64,000 bases of DNA, taken from Bacillus kexueae (lineage in GTDB: Bacteria > Bacillota > Bacilli > Bacillales > Aeribacillaceae). The translations under genes were made by a program, and so were the position numbers. The DNA is taken from positions 62,001 to 126,000 of the forward strand of contig NZ_JALAZE010000007.1 of the NCBI RefSeq assembly GCF_022809095.1, written 5' to 3'. The notes below the pieces were generated by a model. The model worked only from the letters and a program-made list of their open reading frames with translations. It did no database searches and was not told the origin of the DNA. Positions 1 to 9,499 of the stretch are shown here, piece by piece; the first letter of the stretch is position 1, and each line of letters starts with the position of its first letter.

Positions 1-194
1 TCTATCCCTGTCTCTTCTTTAACTTCCCGTATTACTGCTTCTTCTACCGTCTCTCCTTCATCCACAAATCCAGCAGGGAATGACCATTTCCCTTTTAGTC
101 CTCCATAATTCTTTTTGACAACAAGCCATTCACCTTGACTATTTTCAACTATTCCTGAGACAGCCAACCATACATTTCCACGCTTTTTTCCCAT
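1..194 (-). CDS. Nudix hydrolase (N-terminal part, cut by window edge)
   Basis: The first 64 codons of a Nudix hydrolase run off the left edge. The Nudix box is complete in the visible part (about residues 42-64): G, five residues, E, seven residues, then REVKEETGI, which binds the divalent metal and the diphosphate of the substrate. Nudix enzymes hydrolyse nucleoside diphosphates linked to another group; the substrate cannot be told from this fragment. The ATG at 192-194 has a purine-rich ribosome site just upstream. It reads in the same direction as yumB, with a terminator hairpin between them. Confidence 0.85.
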   Translation of the reverse strand, partial: MGKKRGNVWLAVSGIVENSQGEWLVVKKNYGGLKGKWSFPAGFVDEGETVEEAVIREVKEETGI

Positions 195-217
195 CTTCTC
201 TCCCCCAAATTCTATTT

Positions 218-248
218 AAAAAGGCAAAAGCGGATGCTTTTGCCTTTT
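218..248 (-). terminator. Intrinsic terminator of yumB
   Basis: A near-perfect stem (AAAAAGGCAAAAGC / GCTTTTGCCTTTTT) with a GGAT loop lies 10 bases past the yumB stop codon and ends in a T-run on the minus strand. Confidence 0.85.
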
Positions 249-258
249 TAATATATCA

Positions 259-1473
259 TTAGAATAATTTGAATTTACCTTTTTTCATCACAAGTGAAGG
301 ACCGCCAACCATGTATAATGCACGGTTATCAATCATTTTCTTCATGAATGATGCTTTCGAACCTACCATTTTCTTACCGAAAGCAACCCCTACAGCATCA
401 TGCTCACCAAGAGATGCAACCGTACCTTTAATGTCTGGCTTAAACTCAACCATTTCACCATTTCCACGAATTAACGTCGCTAAGTTCTTCGCACAAACTT
501 CACCTTGTTGCATTGCGATTTGTGCAGTTGGTGGATATGGACGATCTGTTTCTTCATTAATAATTAATGAACAGTCACCAATGATGAATACTTCTTCATG
601 ACCTGGAGCACGTAAGTCTTTTTCAACTTTTACGCGACCGCGCATAGCTTCAAATCCAGATTCTTCAACAATGCTGTTTCCACGAACACCCGCAGCCCAA
701 ATTACAGTACCTGCTTTAATTTCTTCAACGTTATCGTCTTTCGCAACAACGATTCCGCTCTCTGTACACTCTTTAATCATTGTACCAATTTTGAACTCTA
801 CGCCTTTACGTTGTAAGTGATCAACAGCATACTCTACTAATTCTGGATCAAATCCTGGTAACGCAGTAGGAGCTGCTTCCACGCAGATGATACGTACTTT
901 CTTATGGTCAATATCGTACTCACGGCAAAGCTCTGGAACTCGGTTTGCTAATTCTCCTAAGAATTCGATTCCAGTGAATCCAGCTCCACCTACAACAATT
1001 GATAAACGAGTATCGTCTTTAACTTCTTCAGTGTTGTAAGTAGCGAATTGATATTCAATATGCTCACGAATTTGACGAGCAGAGTTGATATTAGAAATAG
1101 TGAAAGCGTATTCTTTCAAGCCCTGAATACCGAACGTCTCAGGATGTGCACCTAATGCTACTACTAAGTAATCGTACTCTAACTCACCGTTTTCAAGAAC
1201 TACTTTCTTCTCTTCACGATTAATCGTTTTAACCGTATCTTGCACAAAGTTTACACGGCTTGTATCAATAACATCTTTAATTTGATAACGACAACGATCG
1301 TGGTGTAATGTACCAGCTGAAGCTTCATGTAACCATGTTGTTTCATAATGGTAATCATGCTTATTCACTAATGTAATGTCAGCTTCATTAACACCGACCA
1401 TTTTTTGAAGACGAGTTACAGTCATAAGTCCACCGTAACCTGCGCCAAGTACAACAACTTTAGGTTTATTCAC
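259..1473 (-). CDS. yumB: NADH dehydrogenase-like flavoprotein YumB
   Basis: A type II NADH dehydrogenase-like FAD/NAD(P) disulphide-reductase-fold protein of 404 residues, expected to pass electrons from NADH to menaquinone at the inner membrane face without pumping protons. The N-terminal dinucleotide motif GAGYGG is at residues 10-15, a second one (GGAGFTG) lies near 165, and the FAD-contacting IIGDCS near 300. It aligns along its length with B. subtilis YumB as I recall it. I chose the GTG at 1473, which gives MNKPKVV like the homologue; TTG 1485 and GTG 1482 are in frame upstream but sit on or too near the AAAGG ribosome site. A Rex-like site lies upstream, which would fit control by NADH/NAD ratio. 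Confidence 0.9.
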   Translation of the reverse strand: MNKPKVVVLGAGYGGLMTVTRLQKMVGVNEADITLVNKHDYHYETTWLHEASAGTLHHDRCRYQIKDVIDTSRVNFVQDTVKTINREEKKVVLENGELEYDYLVVALGAHPETFGIQGLKEYAFTISNINSARQIREHIEYQFATYNTEEVKDDTRLSIVVGGAGFTGIEFLGELANRVPELCREYDIDHKKVRIICVEAAPTALPGFDPELVEYAVDHLQRKGVEFKIGTMIKECTESGIVVAKDDNVEEIKAGTVIWAAGVRGNSIVEESGFEAMRGRVKVEKDLRAPGHEEVFIIGDCSLIINEETDRPYPPTAQIAMQQGEVCAKNLATLIRGNGEMVEFKPDIKGTVASLGEHDAVGVAFGKKMVGSKASFMKKMIDNRALYMVGGPSLVMKKGKFKLF

Positions 1474-1538
1474 GGGACACACCAACCTTTTTGTAGTATT
1501 ATTTGTTCAATAGCAAATTGCTATACGAGTGAAAGAGT

Positions 1539-1556
1539 TTGTGAAAACCTTCACTT
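1539..1556. promoter_or_regulatory. Candidate Rex operator upstream of yumB
   Basis: TTGTGAA-AACC-TTCACTT matches the redox-repressor consensus TTGTGAA-N4-TTCACAA at 12 of 14 fixed positions. It lies about 65 bases upstream of the yumB start. Rex is known to control ndh in B. subtilis. The match is seen; regulation is inferred. A 6-1-6 palindrome (TAGCAA-A-TTGCTA, 1511-1523) lies between it and the gene. Confidence 0.4.
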
Positions 1557-1826
1557 TAAATCGCAAAAAGAAATCACACAATTGTTAAAATAAGTTCATA
1601 AAATCTTAACATTATGAATGCCTAATGTCATAATATCTCTTTATTCGACGTTTTTCAAGCTGATTTTTGTGTTCAGAAAAGTCAGCTTTTTTACATAAAA
1701 CCGTACATTCAATACTTTCCCTTCTCTACATTAAAATCCCAGTGCTTAAAAGGGTTAAATCCTCATTAAAGCAATAAAACTTTCCAATAAACCCATACCC
1801 TCACATCCGTCTAATCAAGTTTCACG

Positions 1827-1904
1827 TATTTCAAAGTGAACAATATTAAATAAGAAGGGATATAATTACAAGGAATTGTCATACACGCTTCTCACTTTGA
1901 AATA
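1827..1904. repeat. 13-base inverted repeat flanking the yumC promoter
   Basis: The arms TATTTCAAAGTGA (1827-1839) and TCACTTTGAAATA (1892-1904) are perfect reverse complements separated by 52 bases. A TATAAT box at 1861-1866 lies between them, with a weak -35 (TGAACA, 1837-1842) overlapping the left arm. A one-mismatch half-copy (TCACTTTAAAT) is at 1551-1561 in front of yumB. Confidence 0.6.
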
Positions 1905-1943
1905 TGCTATTATATAGGGGAAGAAGCGACAGGGGGGATATGA

Positions 1944-2936
1944 GTGAACGAGGATCAAAAAGTGTTTGATATTACGATTATCGGAGGAGGTCCAGTTGGA
2001 CTGTTCACAGCATTTTATGGGGGAATGAGACAGGCTTCTGTGAAAATTATCGAAAGTTTACCTCAATTGGGCGGTCAGCTTTCTGCATTATACCCTGAAA
2101 AATACATATATGATGTAGCAGGGTTTCCTAAGATTAGAGCGCAAGAACTAATTAATAACTTAAAAGAACAAATGGAGAAGTTTGATCAAACAGTTTGTCT
2201 TGAACAGGAAGTACAAGGGGTAGAAAAACAAGCAGATGGTATTTTCAAACTGACTACGAATAAAGAAGTACATTACACAAAAACGATTATTATTACAGCT
2301 GGAAACGGTGCGTTTCAGCCGAGAAAATTACAACTTGACGAAGCTATAAATTTTGAAAATACAAACCTTCACTACTTTGTAGATGATTTAAATAAATTTG
2401 CCGGGAAGAGGGTAGCTGTTTGCGGTGGTGGAGACTCTGCAGTAGATTGGGCGTTAATGCTAGAGCCGATTGCTGAGAAAGTAACGGTCATTCACCGCCG
2501 TGACAAGTTCAGAGCTCATGAGCACAGTGTCGAAAATCTACTGAACTCACAAGCAACGGTCTTAACACCTTTCGTTCCAACTGAACTGATTGGTAACGAG
2601 CGTATCGAACAACTCGTACTAGAAGAAGTAAAAGGTGACCGAAAAGAAGTCATCGATGTCGATGATGTCATCGTAAACTTCGGCTTCGTTTCTTCATTAG
2701 GTCCTATTAAGAACTGGGGACTGAACATTGAGAAAAACTCCATTGTCGTAAACTCTAAAATGGAGACGAACATCCCGGGTATTTATGCAGCAGGCGATAT
2801 TTGCACATACGAAGGAAAAGTAAAATTAATAGCTAGCGGGTTTGGAGAAGCACCAACCGCTGTCAACAATGCAAAAGCATATATTGATCCAAACGCTCGT
2901 GTGCAGCCTATGCATAGTACAAGTATGTTTAACTAA
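1944..2936 (+). CDS. yumC: Ferredoxin--NADP(+) reductase (thioredoxin-reductase-like)
   Basis: A 330-residue homodimeric flavoenzyme that reduces ferredoxin or flavodoxin with NADPH. FAD motif GGGPVG at residues 14-19, NADPH motif GGGDSAVDW near 158-168, and the C-terminal [10 protein letters not shown]. It has the thioredoxin-reductase fold but lacks the CxxC redox pair between the two domains, which marks the ferredoxin reductase branch. The GTG at 1944 is the start: a strong AGGGGGG site sits 6 bases upstream, while the nearby ATG at 1940 is out of frame. The product probably supplies electrons for Fe-S assembly and flavodoxin-dependent enzymes. Confidence 0.95.
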   Translation: MNEDQKVFDITIIGGGPVGLFTAFYGGMRQASVKIIESLPQLGGQLSALYPEKYIYDVAGFPKIRAQELINNLKEQMEKFDQTVCLEQEVQGVEKQADGIFKLTTNKEVHYTKTIIITAGNGAFQPRKLQLDEAINFENTNLHYFVDDLNKFAGKRVAVCGGGDSAVDWALMLEPIAEKVTVIHRRDKFRAHEHSVENLLNSQATVLTPFVPTELIGNERIEQLVLEEVKGDRKEVIDVDDVIVNFGFVSSLGPIKNWGLNIEKNSIVVNSKMETNIPGIYAAGDICTYEGKVKLIASGFGEAPTAVNNAKAYIDPNARVQPMHSTSMFN

Positions 2937-2970
2937 AGCACCTTTTCAAGCTATAGGATGACCTATTGAA

Positions 2971-2999
2971 CGACAGCTTCCTCATTTAAGAAGCTGTCG
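2971..2999 (+). terminator. Intrinsic terminator of yumC
   Basis: Perfect stem CGACAGCTTC / GAAGCTGTCG with a 9-base loop, 35 bases past the yumC stop. The following tract is only moderately T-rich. Confidence 0.65.
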
Positions 3000-3015
3000 T
3001 TAATTGTACAGACAC

Positions 3016-3056
3016 AAAAAAACTTCTCAAATGAATCTCAATTGAGAAGTTCTTTT
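3016..3056 (-). terminator. Intrinsic terminator of yutM
   Basis: AACTTCTCA / TGAGAAGTT stem followed by a run of seven T on the minus strand, just downstream of yutM. Confidence 0.75.
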
Positions 3057-3073
3057 CAATCTTTCGTATCAAA

Positions 3074-3436
3074 CTAACACTCTTCAGGCGTTCCTTCATT
3101 CGTAGCTGTACGGAACGATGAACCACACCCACATTGAGCGATAGCGTTCGGGTTATCGATGGTAAAGCCACCGCCCATTAAGGATTGCTTATAATCAATC
3201 GTTGTTCCCTTCATAATGGCAATACTTTCTTCGTCCATTAAAATAGATAATCCGTGTTGTTCAATTAGCGTATCGTTTTCATTTTTTTCGTGGTCAAAAC
3301 CCATTCCATACGAAAGCCCACTACAGCCTCCACCTTTAACACCGATACGTAAATATGCAGATTCTTCCTCATGTTCTTTCATCATATCTTTTATTTGAAA
3401 AGCAGCTGCTTCAGTTAATGTAATAATGTCAGACAT
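3074..3436 (-). CDS. yutM: HesB/IscA (SufA)-type Fe-S cluster carrier YutM
   Basis: A 120-residue A-type carrier that accepts Fe-S clusters from the SUF scaffold and passes them to apo-enzymes. The three conserved ligands are visible: C38 in GGGCSGLSYG and C102, C104 in QCGCGSSF. Length and spacing are normal for the family. A good AGGGAAG-type ribosome site precedes the ATG. It stands alone, far from the sufCDSUB operon at 32-36 kb, as in B. subtilis. Confidence 0.93.
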   Translation of the reverse strand: MSDIITLTEAAAFQIKDMMKEHEEESAYLRIGVKGGGCSGLSYGMGFDHEKNENDTLIEQHGLSILMDEESIAIMKGTTIDYKQSLMGGGFTIDNPNAIAQCGCGSSFRTATNEGTPEEC

Positions 3437-3501
3437 ACACTTCCCTCCAATCCTTATAGTATTAGTATAACGTTATTTAAAATGTCTCTCAAATTGCTTG
3501 C

Positions 3502-4359
3502 TTATCGGTAAAAATAAGTTCCTGTGCAAATGGTATCAGCTGGTCCTGTCATCCATACTCGATTAGCAAGATCCCACTGAATAACTAGGTCACCACCAGC
3601 TAAATGGACGGTCGTATCTGTTCCTTTTTGAATGTGCCCATTTAATACGGAAGAAACAACTGCTGCACAGGCTCCTGTACCACATGCCTGTGTCACACCC
3701 GATCCTCGCTCCCAAACGCGAAAATGAAGTTCACGTTCGTTCACAACCTCAACAAATTCGACATTAACTCCTTCAGGAAAGCGAGGGTCTTTTTCAACAA
3801 TCGGCCCAAGGGTCGTAACAGGAGCAGATTTAATATCATCTACATAAAAAATGATATGTGGATTCCCCATAGAGACTGTCGTCACACGATACGTTTCCCC
3901 ATTGAACTCCATTTCTTCGTCTATCGTTTTCGTATTAGCTTCTCCTTGCATTGGAATAAGCTGTTTCATTAGCATCGGCTCTCCCATATCAATCGTGACT
4001 GATTGAACCGTATCTCCTTCTACATGGACTTCAGCTTCTACCAACCCAGATAACGTCTCAATTTGAAACGTTGTGTCTGTTACTAGTTTATGTTCGTATG
4101 CATACTTCGCAACACAGCGTAAGCCATTTCCACAATTTTTACCTTCCGATCCATCATTATTAAAGATACGCATCTTTACGGGAGCTACTTCTGAAGGACA
4201 AATTAATATCATTCCATCTGAACCGATTCCCGTATGAACATTTGATACTTCAACGGCTAATGAAGACAATCTGTCTTCTTCAATATGTTCTTCAAACATA
4301 TTGATGTAAATGTAGTTATTCCCAAGCCCGTGCATTTTCGTAAACTGAAATTGATTCAT
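3502..4359 (-). CDS. dapF: Diaminopimelate epimerase
   Basis: A 285-residue enzyme that interconverts LL- and meso-diaminopimelate for lysine and peptidoglycan synthesis. The two-base catalytic cysteines are C76 ([10 protein letters not shown]) and C226 ([10 protein letters not shown]), and the opening [12 protein letters not shown] is a family signature. I placed the start at ATG 4359 because GGAGG lies 5 bases upstream; an in-frame TTG at 4371 overlaps that ribosome site. It lies downstream of nupC but behind its own spacer and the nupC terminator. Confidence 0.96.
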   Translation of the reverse strand: MNQFQFTKMHGLGNNYIYINMFEEHIEEDRLSSLAVEVSNVHTGIGSDGMILICPSEVAPVKMRIFNNDGSEGKNCGNGLRCVAKYAYEHKLVTDTTFQIETLSGLVEAEVHVEGDTVQSVTIDMGEPMLMKQLIPMQGEANTKTIDEEMEFNGETYRVTTVSMGNPHIIFYVDDIKSAPVTTLGPIVEKDPRFPEGVNVEFVEVVNERELHFRVWERGSGVTQACGTGACAAVVSSVLNGHIQKGTDTTVHLAGGDLVIQWDLANRVWMTGPADTICTGTYFYR

Positions 4360-4446
4360 ATTCGCCTCCAAAAAATTCGTTTTTATTAGTATAAATTGTT
4401 GGAAAGTTGTTCACAATAAAAATATCCCCCGTTTTCATATAAAAAT

Positions 4447-4476
4447 AAAAGCTCCCTGCATTAGCAAGGAGCTTTT
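4447..4476 (-). terminator. Intrinsic terminator of nupC
   Basis: AAAAGCTCC / GGAGCTTTT stem followed by a T-rich tract on the minus strand, directly after the nupC stop. Confidence 0.85.
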
Positions 4477-4483
4477 ATTTTTA

Positions 4484-5704
4484 TTATAGAATGAACATAC
4501 CAGCAATTGCTGCACTTAATAAGTTTGCTAAAGTACCTGCAAAAATTGCACGAATACCTAGACGAGCAATATCTTGACGACGGTTCGGTGCTAATCCACC
4601 TAAACCACCTAATAAGATTGCGATTGAAGAAAGGTTTGCGAATCCACAAAGAGCGAATGAGATAACCGCAACTGTCTTATCAGATAAGTTTGCAATCTCA
4701 GGAGCAAAGCTAGAGTAAGCAACGAATTCGTTCACGATTAACTTCTGACCGATGTAACTTCCAGCTTGTAACGCTTCTTCCCAAGGAACACCAATGACAA
4801 ATGCAAGTGGTGCAAATACATATCCTAAAATCAGTTCTAATGTTAAGTTTTCTAATCCGAAGAATCCACCGATTCCACCTAGAATTCCGTTAAGCAATGC
4901 GATAAGAGCGATAAACGCAAGTAACATCGCACCAACGTTTAAAGCAAGTTGTAAACCTGTTGAAGCACCTTTTGCTGCTGCATCAATTACGTTTGCCGCA
5001 TCTTCATCGCTTTCCATTTTGAATCCTTCTAATGTTTCAGGCTTTTCTGTTTCTGGAACCATCATTTTGGCCATGATTAACCCAGCTGGAGCAGCCATGA
5101 AACTTGCAGCTAATAAATATTCTAAAGGAACACCTAAAGCTGCGTAACCGAATAATACAGAACCTGCTACAGATGCTAATCCACCTGTCATAACAGCAAA
5201 TAGCTCAGATTTTGTCATGCTCTTAATGTATGGCTTAACAACTAAAGGAGCTTCTGTTTGACCTACGAAAATATTCGCAGCAGCTGACATAGACTCTGCT
5301 TTACTTGTACCTAGTAGCTTAGATAACGCACCACCGATGATGCGAATTACCCATTGCATAATTCCTAAATAGTATAAAACAGAAATTAACGCAGAGAAGA
5401 AAATAATTAACGTTAATACGTTAAAAGCAAAGATAAAACCTGTTGCTTGAGTCGGATCTGTTAAACTTCCAAATAAGAATGACGTTCCTGCATTCGCATA
5501 GTTAACAACATTTTGAACTGCATTCGTCACTGCTTGGAAGGCTTGACGTCCGACCTCCCACTTTAATACAATAAATCCAAAAAGTAACTGTATCGCTAAT
5601 CCACCAAGAACTGTACGAAGATTAATACTCTTCTTGCTTGTGGAGAAAATAAAAGCGATTACAAAAATAACTGCAATGCCTAAAAGACCCCATAAAATGT
5701 TCAT
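4484..5704 (-). CDS. nupC: NupC-family nucleoside transporter
   Basis: A 406-residue concentrative nucleoside transporter (CNT family) that imports pyrimidine and/or purine nucleosides with a cation. It is strongly hydrophobic with the usual N-terminal helices, and has the QTEAPLVV and NEFVAYSSF motifs characteristic of CNT proteins. The ATG at 5704 follows GAGGTGGG; an in-frame GTG at 5714-5716 lies within that ribosome site. In B. subtilis the paralogue at this locus is yutK, so substrate preference is uncertain. Confidence 0.92.
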   Translation of the reverse strand: MNILWGLLGIAVIFVIAFIFSTSKKSINLRTVLGGLAIQLLFGFIVLKWEVGRQAFQAVTNAVQNVVNYANAGTSFLFGSLTDPTQATGFIFAFNVLTLIIFFSALISVLYYLGIMQWVIRIIGGALSKLLGTSKAESMSAAANIFVGQTEAPLVVKPYIKSMTKSELFAVMTGGLASVAGSVLFGYAALGVPLEYLLAASFMAAPAGLIMAKMMVPETEKPETLEGFKMESDEDAANVIDAAAKGASTGLQLALNVGAMLLAFIALIALLNGILGGIGGFFGLENLTLELILGYVFAPLAFVIGVPWEEALQAGSYIGQKLIVNEFVAYSSFAPEIANLSDKTVAVISFALCGFANLSSIAILLGGLGGLAPNRRQDIARLGIRAIFAGTLANLLSAAIAGMFIL

Positions 5705-5881
5705 TACTCTACCCACCTCAGAACTAAATTATTAACATAATAAACGTACAAGAAATGTAGAAGTTTGTCTACAATTTTTTTATGCCCTTTTTTACCATTC
5801 CAAAAAACACATAAATAATCTTCCCAATCGACATGGTATCTATTCTATATTTGATTAGGATTCGGGAGTCGTATGACTCCC

Positions 5882-6118
5882 TTAGAACATCGGATTTTCT
5901 TCTAAAAATTGATAAATATTATCCACAAGTTGATCAGGATTTTCTCCCATGACAACTTCACCATTAACAAGTGCGTATAATCCTTCAAAGCATTTCCCAC
6001 AATAACCTAGACAACCATATTCAACAATATCTAAATTCGGGTCTCTTTCAAGCTTTTCTAAAGCTGCTTGAGCCCCGTTCGCTAAATTGCTTATGCAAAA
6101 TTCAATGATTGGTTTCAC
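5882..6118 (-). CDS. yuzB: UPF0349/DUF1450 protein YuzB
   Basis: A 78-residue protein of unknown role with the YuzB cysteine pattern: C8, C36, C40 and C43 (GCLGYCGKC), resembling a small thioredoxin-fold [2Fe-2S] protein. The GTG at 6118 gives the family length and sits 7 bases after GGAGGGG; an upstream ATG at 6136 precedes the ribosome site. It lies among flavoprotein and Fe-S genes, which suggests a redox role. Confidence 0.87.
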   Translation of the reverse strand: MKPIIEFCISNLANGAQAALEKLERDPNLDIVEYGCLGYCGKCFEGLYALVNGEVVMGENPDQLVDNIYQFLEENPMF

Positions 6119-6136
6119 GTTTGTTCCCCTCCACAC

Positions 6137-6468
6137 CGTTACTTTACCTTAATTGAATGGATTACGTCAAAAAAATTACTTTTTCAGTCATTTCTATATG
6201 TAAGCCACTCACTTTTTAGATAATTCAAATTTTAACTAATTAGTATATACTAATTCGCTAATCTACTCCTCATAATTGTATAAAGTTTTATATTTGAACA
6301 ACAACATTTACTGTGAATATCCGTAAAAATATTGTGATTTAGCCATAAATTCGTTATACTTTTAATGGCATTTATATTACGTCTATTTATCGTTTTTGAA
6401 AGTGCTACGTTAGATTTACAAGTAATTTAACAGGCTATTGGAAAAAGAGGAAAAAGGGGAAATCCGCA
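6137..6468. other. Gene-free divergent region yuzB/yutJ with palindrome
   Basis: AT-rich intergenic DNA carrying promoters for both flanking genes. Its one clear structure is an 18-base palindrome at 6238-6255. No small open reading frame with a ribosome site is evident. Confidence 0.6.
6238..6255. promoter_or_regulatory. 18-base perfect palindrome, candidate operator
   Basis: AATTAGTATATACTAATT is its own reverse complement. It resembles the FapR half-sites (TTAGTA...TACTAA) but with a 2-base rather than a 5-base centre, so FapR is doubtful. It lies between the divergent yuzB and yutJ genes. Confidence 0.5.
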
Positions 6469-7536
6469 ATGAAAAAACTCGTGCTTCTTGGAGGCGGATA
6501 CGGTGGTATGCGTATCCTTCATCGGCTTCTACCAAATCAATTACCTAGTGATGTAGAAATTACATTAATTGATAAGAACCCTTACCACTGCTTAAAAACG
6601 GAATATTATGCGCTTGCTGCGGGAACGATTTCAGACCAACATGTTCGTGTTTCATTTCCAGAACATGAACAATTAAAATCGGTATTCGGGGAAGTAATTG
6701 GAATCGATCGCGAGCAAAAGCTTGTTCATTTAAAGAATGAGGAATCCATTCCATACGACGATTTAGTGATTGGATTAGGGTGTGAAGATAAATATCATAA
6801 TGTCCCTGGAGCTGATCAATATACATACAGTATACAAACAATCGATAGTTCAAGAGAAACATATCAAATTTTAAATAATTTAGGTTGTGGCGCAACCGTA
6901 TGTATTGTTGGTGCTGGGCTTAGTGGTGTTGAACTAGCAAGTGAATTACGAGAAAGCCGTTCGGATATTCAAATCAAACTTTTTGACCGCGGGAAAGTGA
7001 TTTTATCTAGCTTTCCTGAACGTTTAAGCCAATATGTTCAAAATTGGTTTGAAGAGCATGGTGTTGAGGTCATTAACGGTGCAAATATCACAAAAGTCGA
7101 GCCGAACATTGTTTATAATCACGATCAACCTGTTGAATGTGATGTAGTCGTTTGGACTGCAGGTATTCAACCTAATCGAGTAGTTCGAGAGATGGATGTG
7201 GAAAAGGATGCTCAAGGACGTGTCGTTTTAACGAAGCATCATCACTTACCAACAGATGACCATATTTTTGTTGTAGGGGATTGTGCAAGTTTACCGCACG
7301 CTCCAAGCGCACAGCTTGCGGAAGCCCAAGCAGAGCAAATTGTTCAAGTTCTTGTAAAACGTTGGAATAATGAACCACTTCCGGAAGAGTTTCCTCCGTT
7401 TAAATTAAAAGGTGTATTAGGTTCCCTTGGGAAAAAAGCAGGATTCGGTGTTTTAGGAGAGCGCGCATTAACAGGCCGTGTTCCACGATTATTAAAGTCT
7501 GGCGTCTTATGGATGTACAAATATCATAACGGATAA
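6469..7536 (+). CDS. yutJ: NADH dehydrogenase-like flavoprotein YutJ
   Basis: A second type II NADH dehydrogenase-like protein, 355 residues. FAD motif GGGYGGMR at residues 8-15, central NAD motif GAGLSGVELASEL near 148-160, and FVVGDCASLPHAPSAQ near 264-280. It is shorter than YumB (404) and ends soon after the second FAD contact. A purine-rich AAAAAGAGGAAAAAGGGG tract precedes the ATG. Together with YumB and YumC it makes three flavin oxidoreductases within 7.5 kb. The electron acceptor is unknown. Confidence 0.88.
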   Translation: MKKLVLLGGGYGGMRILHRLLPNQLPSDVEITLIDKNPYHCLKTEYYALAAGTISDQHVRVSFPEHEQLKSVFGEVIGIDREQKLVHLKNEESIPYDDLVIGLGCEDKYHNVPGADQYTYSIQTIDSSRETYQILNNLGCGATVCIVGAGLSGVELASELRESRSDIQIKLFDRGKVILSSFPERLSQYVQNWFEEHGVEVINGANITKVEPNIVYNHDQPVECDVVVWTAGIQPNRVVREMDVEKDAQGRVVLTKHHHLPTDDHIFVVGDCASLPHAPSAQLAEAQAEQIVQVLVKRWNNEPLPEEFPPFKLKGVLGSLGKKAGFGVLGERALTGRVPRLLKSGVLWMYKYHNG

Positions 7537-7537
7537 A

Positions 7538-7567
7538 AACCGGAAAACAACTCGTTTTCCGGTTCTT
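7538..7567 (+). terminator. Intrinsic terminator of yutJ
   Basis: AACCGGAAAA / TTTTCCGGTT stem with CTTTC tail, starting 2 bases past the yutJ stop. Confidence 0.85.
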
Positions 7568-7584
7568 TCATTTCTCATCGATTG

Positions 7585-7610
7585 AAAAAACTCGGTTAAA
7601 ACTAACCGAG
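7585..7610 (-). terminator. Intrinsic terminator of yuzD
   Basis: Minus-strand stem CTCGGTTA / TAACCGAG followed by TTTTTTC. It faces the yutJ terminator in a convergent pair. Confidence 0.8.
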
Positions 7611-7612
7611 CA

Positions 7613-7951
7613 TCATTCATTCGCTTCTTCTTTCGGCTTGTAACCGTGTTTTTCCATCTCTACATAAACATTTTTTAAACGCGGGTTTCCTTCTCCAACA
7701 ATTTCACCGTTTATTGTTACGAGCGGATAAAAATATTCATCATTCAATATCTTTTCCGCCATTTGTTGTTTTTCTACCTCGTTAGGAGGTGAATGAATGT
7801 CAATGTATGTGATACTAAATGGTTGATTTGGATATTTTCTTGATAATGCTGCATCAAGCCATTCATATGTTTCTTTTGAAGATGGCATATTTACACAGCT
7901 CGGACATAATACTTCTGCCCCATATACGCAAATTTCTACTTTTGATTTCAT
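7613..7951 (-). CDS. yuzD: DUF1462 protein YuzD (thioredoxin-like)
   Basis: A 112-residue protein of the YuzD family with a thioredoxin-like fold. Cysteines C8, C16 and C19 (LCPSCVN) give a CxxC motif near the N-terminus, and FYPLVTINGEIVGEG resembles the cis-proline segment of thioredoxins. Function is not established. It lies convergent to yutJ and next to the Fe-S carrier gene yutI, as in B. subtilis. Confidence 0.87.
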   Translation of the reverse strand: MKSKVEICVYGAEVLCPSCVNMPSSKETYEWLDAALSRKYPNQPFSITYIDIHSPPNEVEKQQMAEKILNDEYFYPLVTINGEIVGEGNPRLKNVYVEMEKHGYKPKEEANE

Positions 7952-8132
7952 CGCCCCTGCCCCTTTCCTGTCACCATGTCCTTTTTATTGTATGTCATTT
8001 TCCCTCAAATTTCTATGCAACAACCACTTGGAAAAGGGGGATTGTATGATAAAATGATAAAAGTAAATTCATTCATTAGATTTTCCGAGAACTTTTGAAT
8101 ATAATAAAGAGTAGGGAAAGGAGTCGATTCAA

Positions 8133-8369
8133 ATGTCAAACGTGGATATTAAAGACCAAGTACAAGAAGTACTTGATAAATTACGCCCGTTCTTACTCCG
8201 TGACGGAGGAGACTGTGAGCTAGTAGATGTAGAAGATGGCATTGTTAAGCTTCGCCTTTTAGGAGCTTGCGGTAGCTGCCCAAGTTCAACAATTACATTA
8301 AAAGCTGGGATCGAGCGTGCACTACTTGAAGAGGTTCCAGGTGTAATTGAAGTAGAGCAAGTATTCTAA
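8133..8369 (+). CDS. yutI: NifU C-terminal-domain Fe-S carrier YutI
   Basis: A 78-residue stand-alone NifU C-terminal domain that binds and delivers [4Fe-4S] clusters as a homodimer. Ligands C46 and C49 (ACGSCPSS) are present and the length is typical. AAAGGAG precedes the ATG. In B. subtilis the next gene is the peptidase yuxL; here a repeat takes its place before thrB. Confidence 0.93.
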   Translation: MSNVDIKDQVQEVLDKLRPFLLRDGGDCELVDVEDGIVKLRLLGACGSCPSSTITLKAGIERALLEEVPGVIEVEQVF

Positions 8370-8378
8370 TTTAATTAA

Positions 8379-8545
8379 GAAAAGCGCAAGTCCTTAGGCG
8401 AAGAGCGCTGGAGGACCCGCGAGGAGGCTTCCGTCGCCACAGCAGAGCCGAAGCGACCCGAGCTGATGGCGCTTGGAGCTAGACACCAAAAAAACTGTAA
8501 AAAGAATACTTTAACACTTTATTGAACTTAAACTTTCTATAACAA
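8379..8545. repeat. Dispersed repeat unit A, copy 1
   Basis: About 167 bp running from AAAAGCGCAAGTCC to CTTTCTATAACAA, matching six other copies in the window. It ends directly at the T-tract side of the thrB terminator. Internal complementary arms (AAGCGC...GCGCTT; GTCGC...GCGAC) suggest a folded transcript. Confidence 0.9.
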
Positions 8546-8548
8546 AAA

Positions 8549-8574
8549 AAAAGTCGGCATTAGCCGACTTTTTT
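8549..8574 (-). terminator. Intrinsic terminator of the hom-thrC-thrB operon
   Basis: AAAGTCGGC / GCCGACTTT stem with T-runs on both sides, starting 8 bases past the thrB stop. Confidence 0.85.
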
Positions 8575-8581
8575 ATTTACC

Positions 8582-9499
8582 TTACTCACACCCAACAAAT
8601 TGCCGCTCAACTTCAACCCCCTTTAAATCAACTGATAGAGATGAAACTTCACAGTGAGGAAAAAAGGCTTCTAACTTTACAGCAACAAATTCTCCCAGTC
8701 CTTTCGGCACAAAGCTTAAAATAGTTGGACCAGCCCCACTTAACACTGTTCCGTATGCACCAAATTCCTTCGCCAATTGACGAACCTTTTGCAATTCAGG
8801 AACAAGTTTTGCTCGGTAAGGTTCATGAAATACATCCTTTTCCATAAGCTCTCCAACAATTCCCCAATTGTTCATGCATAAATTTGCTACAACGACATTA
8901 CTAATAGCACTTCCTTCGATTGCATTCTCATAAGGTAATGTCGCTGGTAACACTCCTCTTGAATCACTTGTGTATACATAATAAGGAGGAATGACCGCTA
9001 CCACATCCACGTCCACATTCTCTAGCTTATTTACGAAAGTATGTTGATTATGGAGAACCCCAACAACCAATCCACCTAATAATGAGGCACAGGCGTTATC
9101 TGGATGACCCTCTTTCATGCTTGCCATTTTAATTTTGTCTTCTTGCGAAAGATTTAACTTTAAAAGCTGATTCGCTAATTCCACACCAGCTACGATGGCT
9201 GCTGCACTACTCCCTAATCCCCTAGCCATTGGGATGGCACTGTCAACTTTTACATAACAAGGAGGAAGTGTCATGTTATAACGTTCTGCAACTTCATTAG
9301 CCACTAAATAAATTAAATTGTCTTTTCCCTTTGGAATCTCTTGAACCTCTTTGGAAGTTGGTTCAAAACACCATTCATCAGAGGATGAAACCGTTAGCGT
9401 TAAGTATCGATTTAAAGCAAGACCAATTGAATCAAAACCAGGGCCTAAGTTTGCTGTACTTCCTGGTACTTTAATGACGAACATTCCCCCATCCTTCAT
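8582..9499 (-). CDS. thrB: Homoserine kinase
   Basis: A 305-residue GHMP kinase that phosphorylates homoserine with ATP, the fourth step from aspartate to threonine. The ATP loop [11 protein letters not shown] is at residues 90-100, and motifs [13 protein letters not shown] near the N-terminus and [12 protein letters not shown] near the C-terminus are typical. The ATG at 9499 overlaps the thrC stop as ATGA, implying translational coupling; an internal ATG at 9484 (MFVIKVPG) with AAGGA 7 bases upstream is an equally good start. Last gene of the operon. Confidence 0.95.
   Translation of the reverse strand: MKDGGMFVIKVPGSTANLGPGFDSIGLALNRYLTLTVSSSDEWCFEPTSKEVQEIPKGKDNLIYLVANEVAERYNMTLPPCYVKVDSAIPMARGLGSSAAAIVAGVELANQLLKLNLSQEDKIKMASMKEGHPDNACASLLGGLVVGVLHNQHTFVNKLENVDVDVVAVIPPYYVYTSDSRGVLPATLPYENAIEGSAISNVVVANLCMNNWGIVGELMEKDVFHEPYRAKLVPELQKVRQLAKEFGAYGTVLSGAGPTILSFVPKGLGEFVAVKLEAFFPHCEVSSLSVDLKGVEVERQFVGCE

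Larger units (their letters stand above)
1486..1943. other. Gene-free stretch between divergent yumB and yumC
   Basis: It holds the Rex-like site (1539-1556), a possible rightward promoter (TTAACA 1606-1611, 17 bases, CATAAT 1629-1634), a terminator-like hairpin (AAGCTGA / TCAGCTT, 1658-1693, followed by T-run), and the yumC promoter flanked by a 13-base inverted repeat. I see no convincing open reading frame. Confidence 0.6.

Noticed and set aside
6238-6255. FapR operator
   Set aside because: Half-sites look similar but the centre is 2 bases instead of 5, and no lipid-synthesis gene is adjacent.
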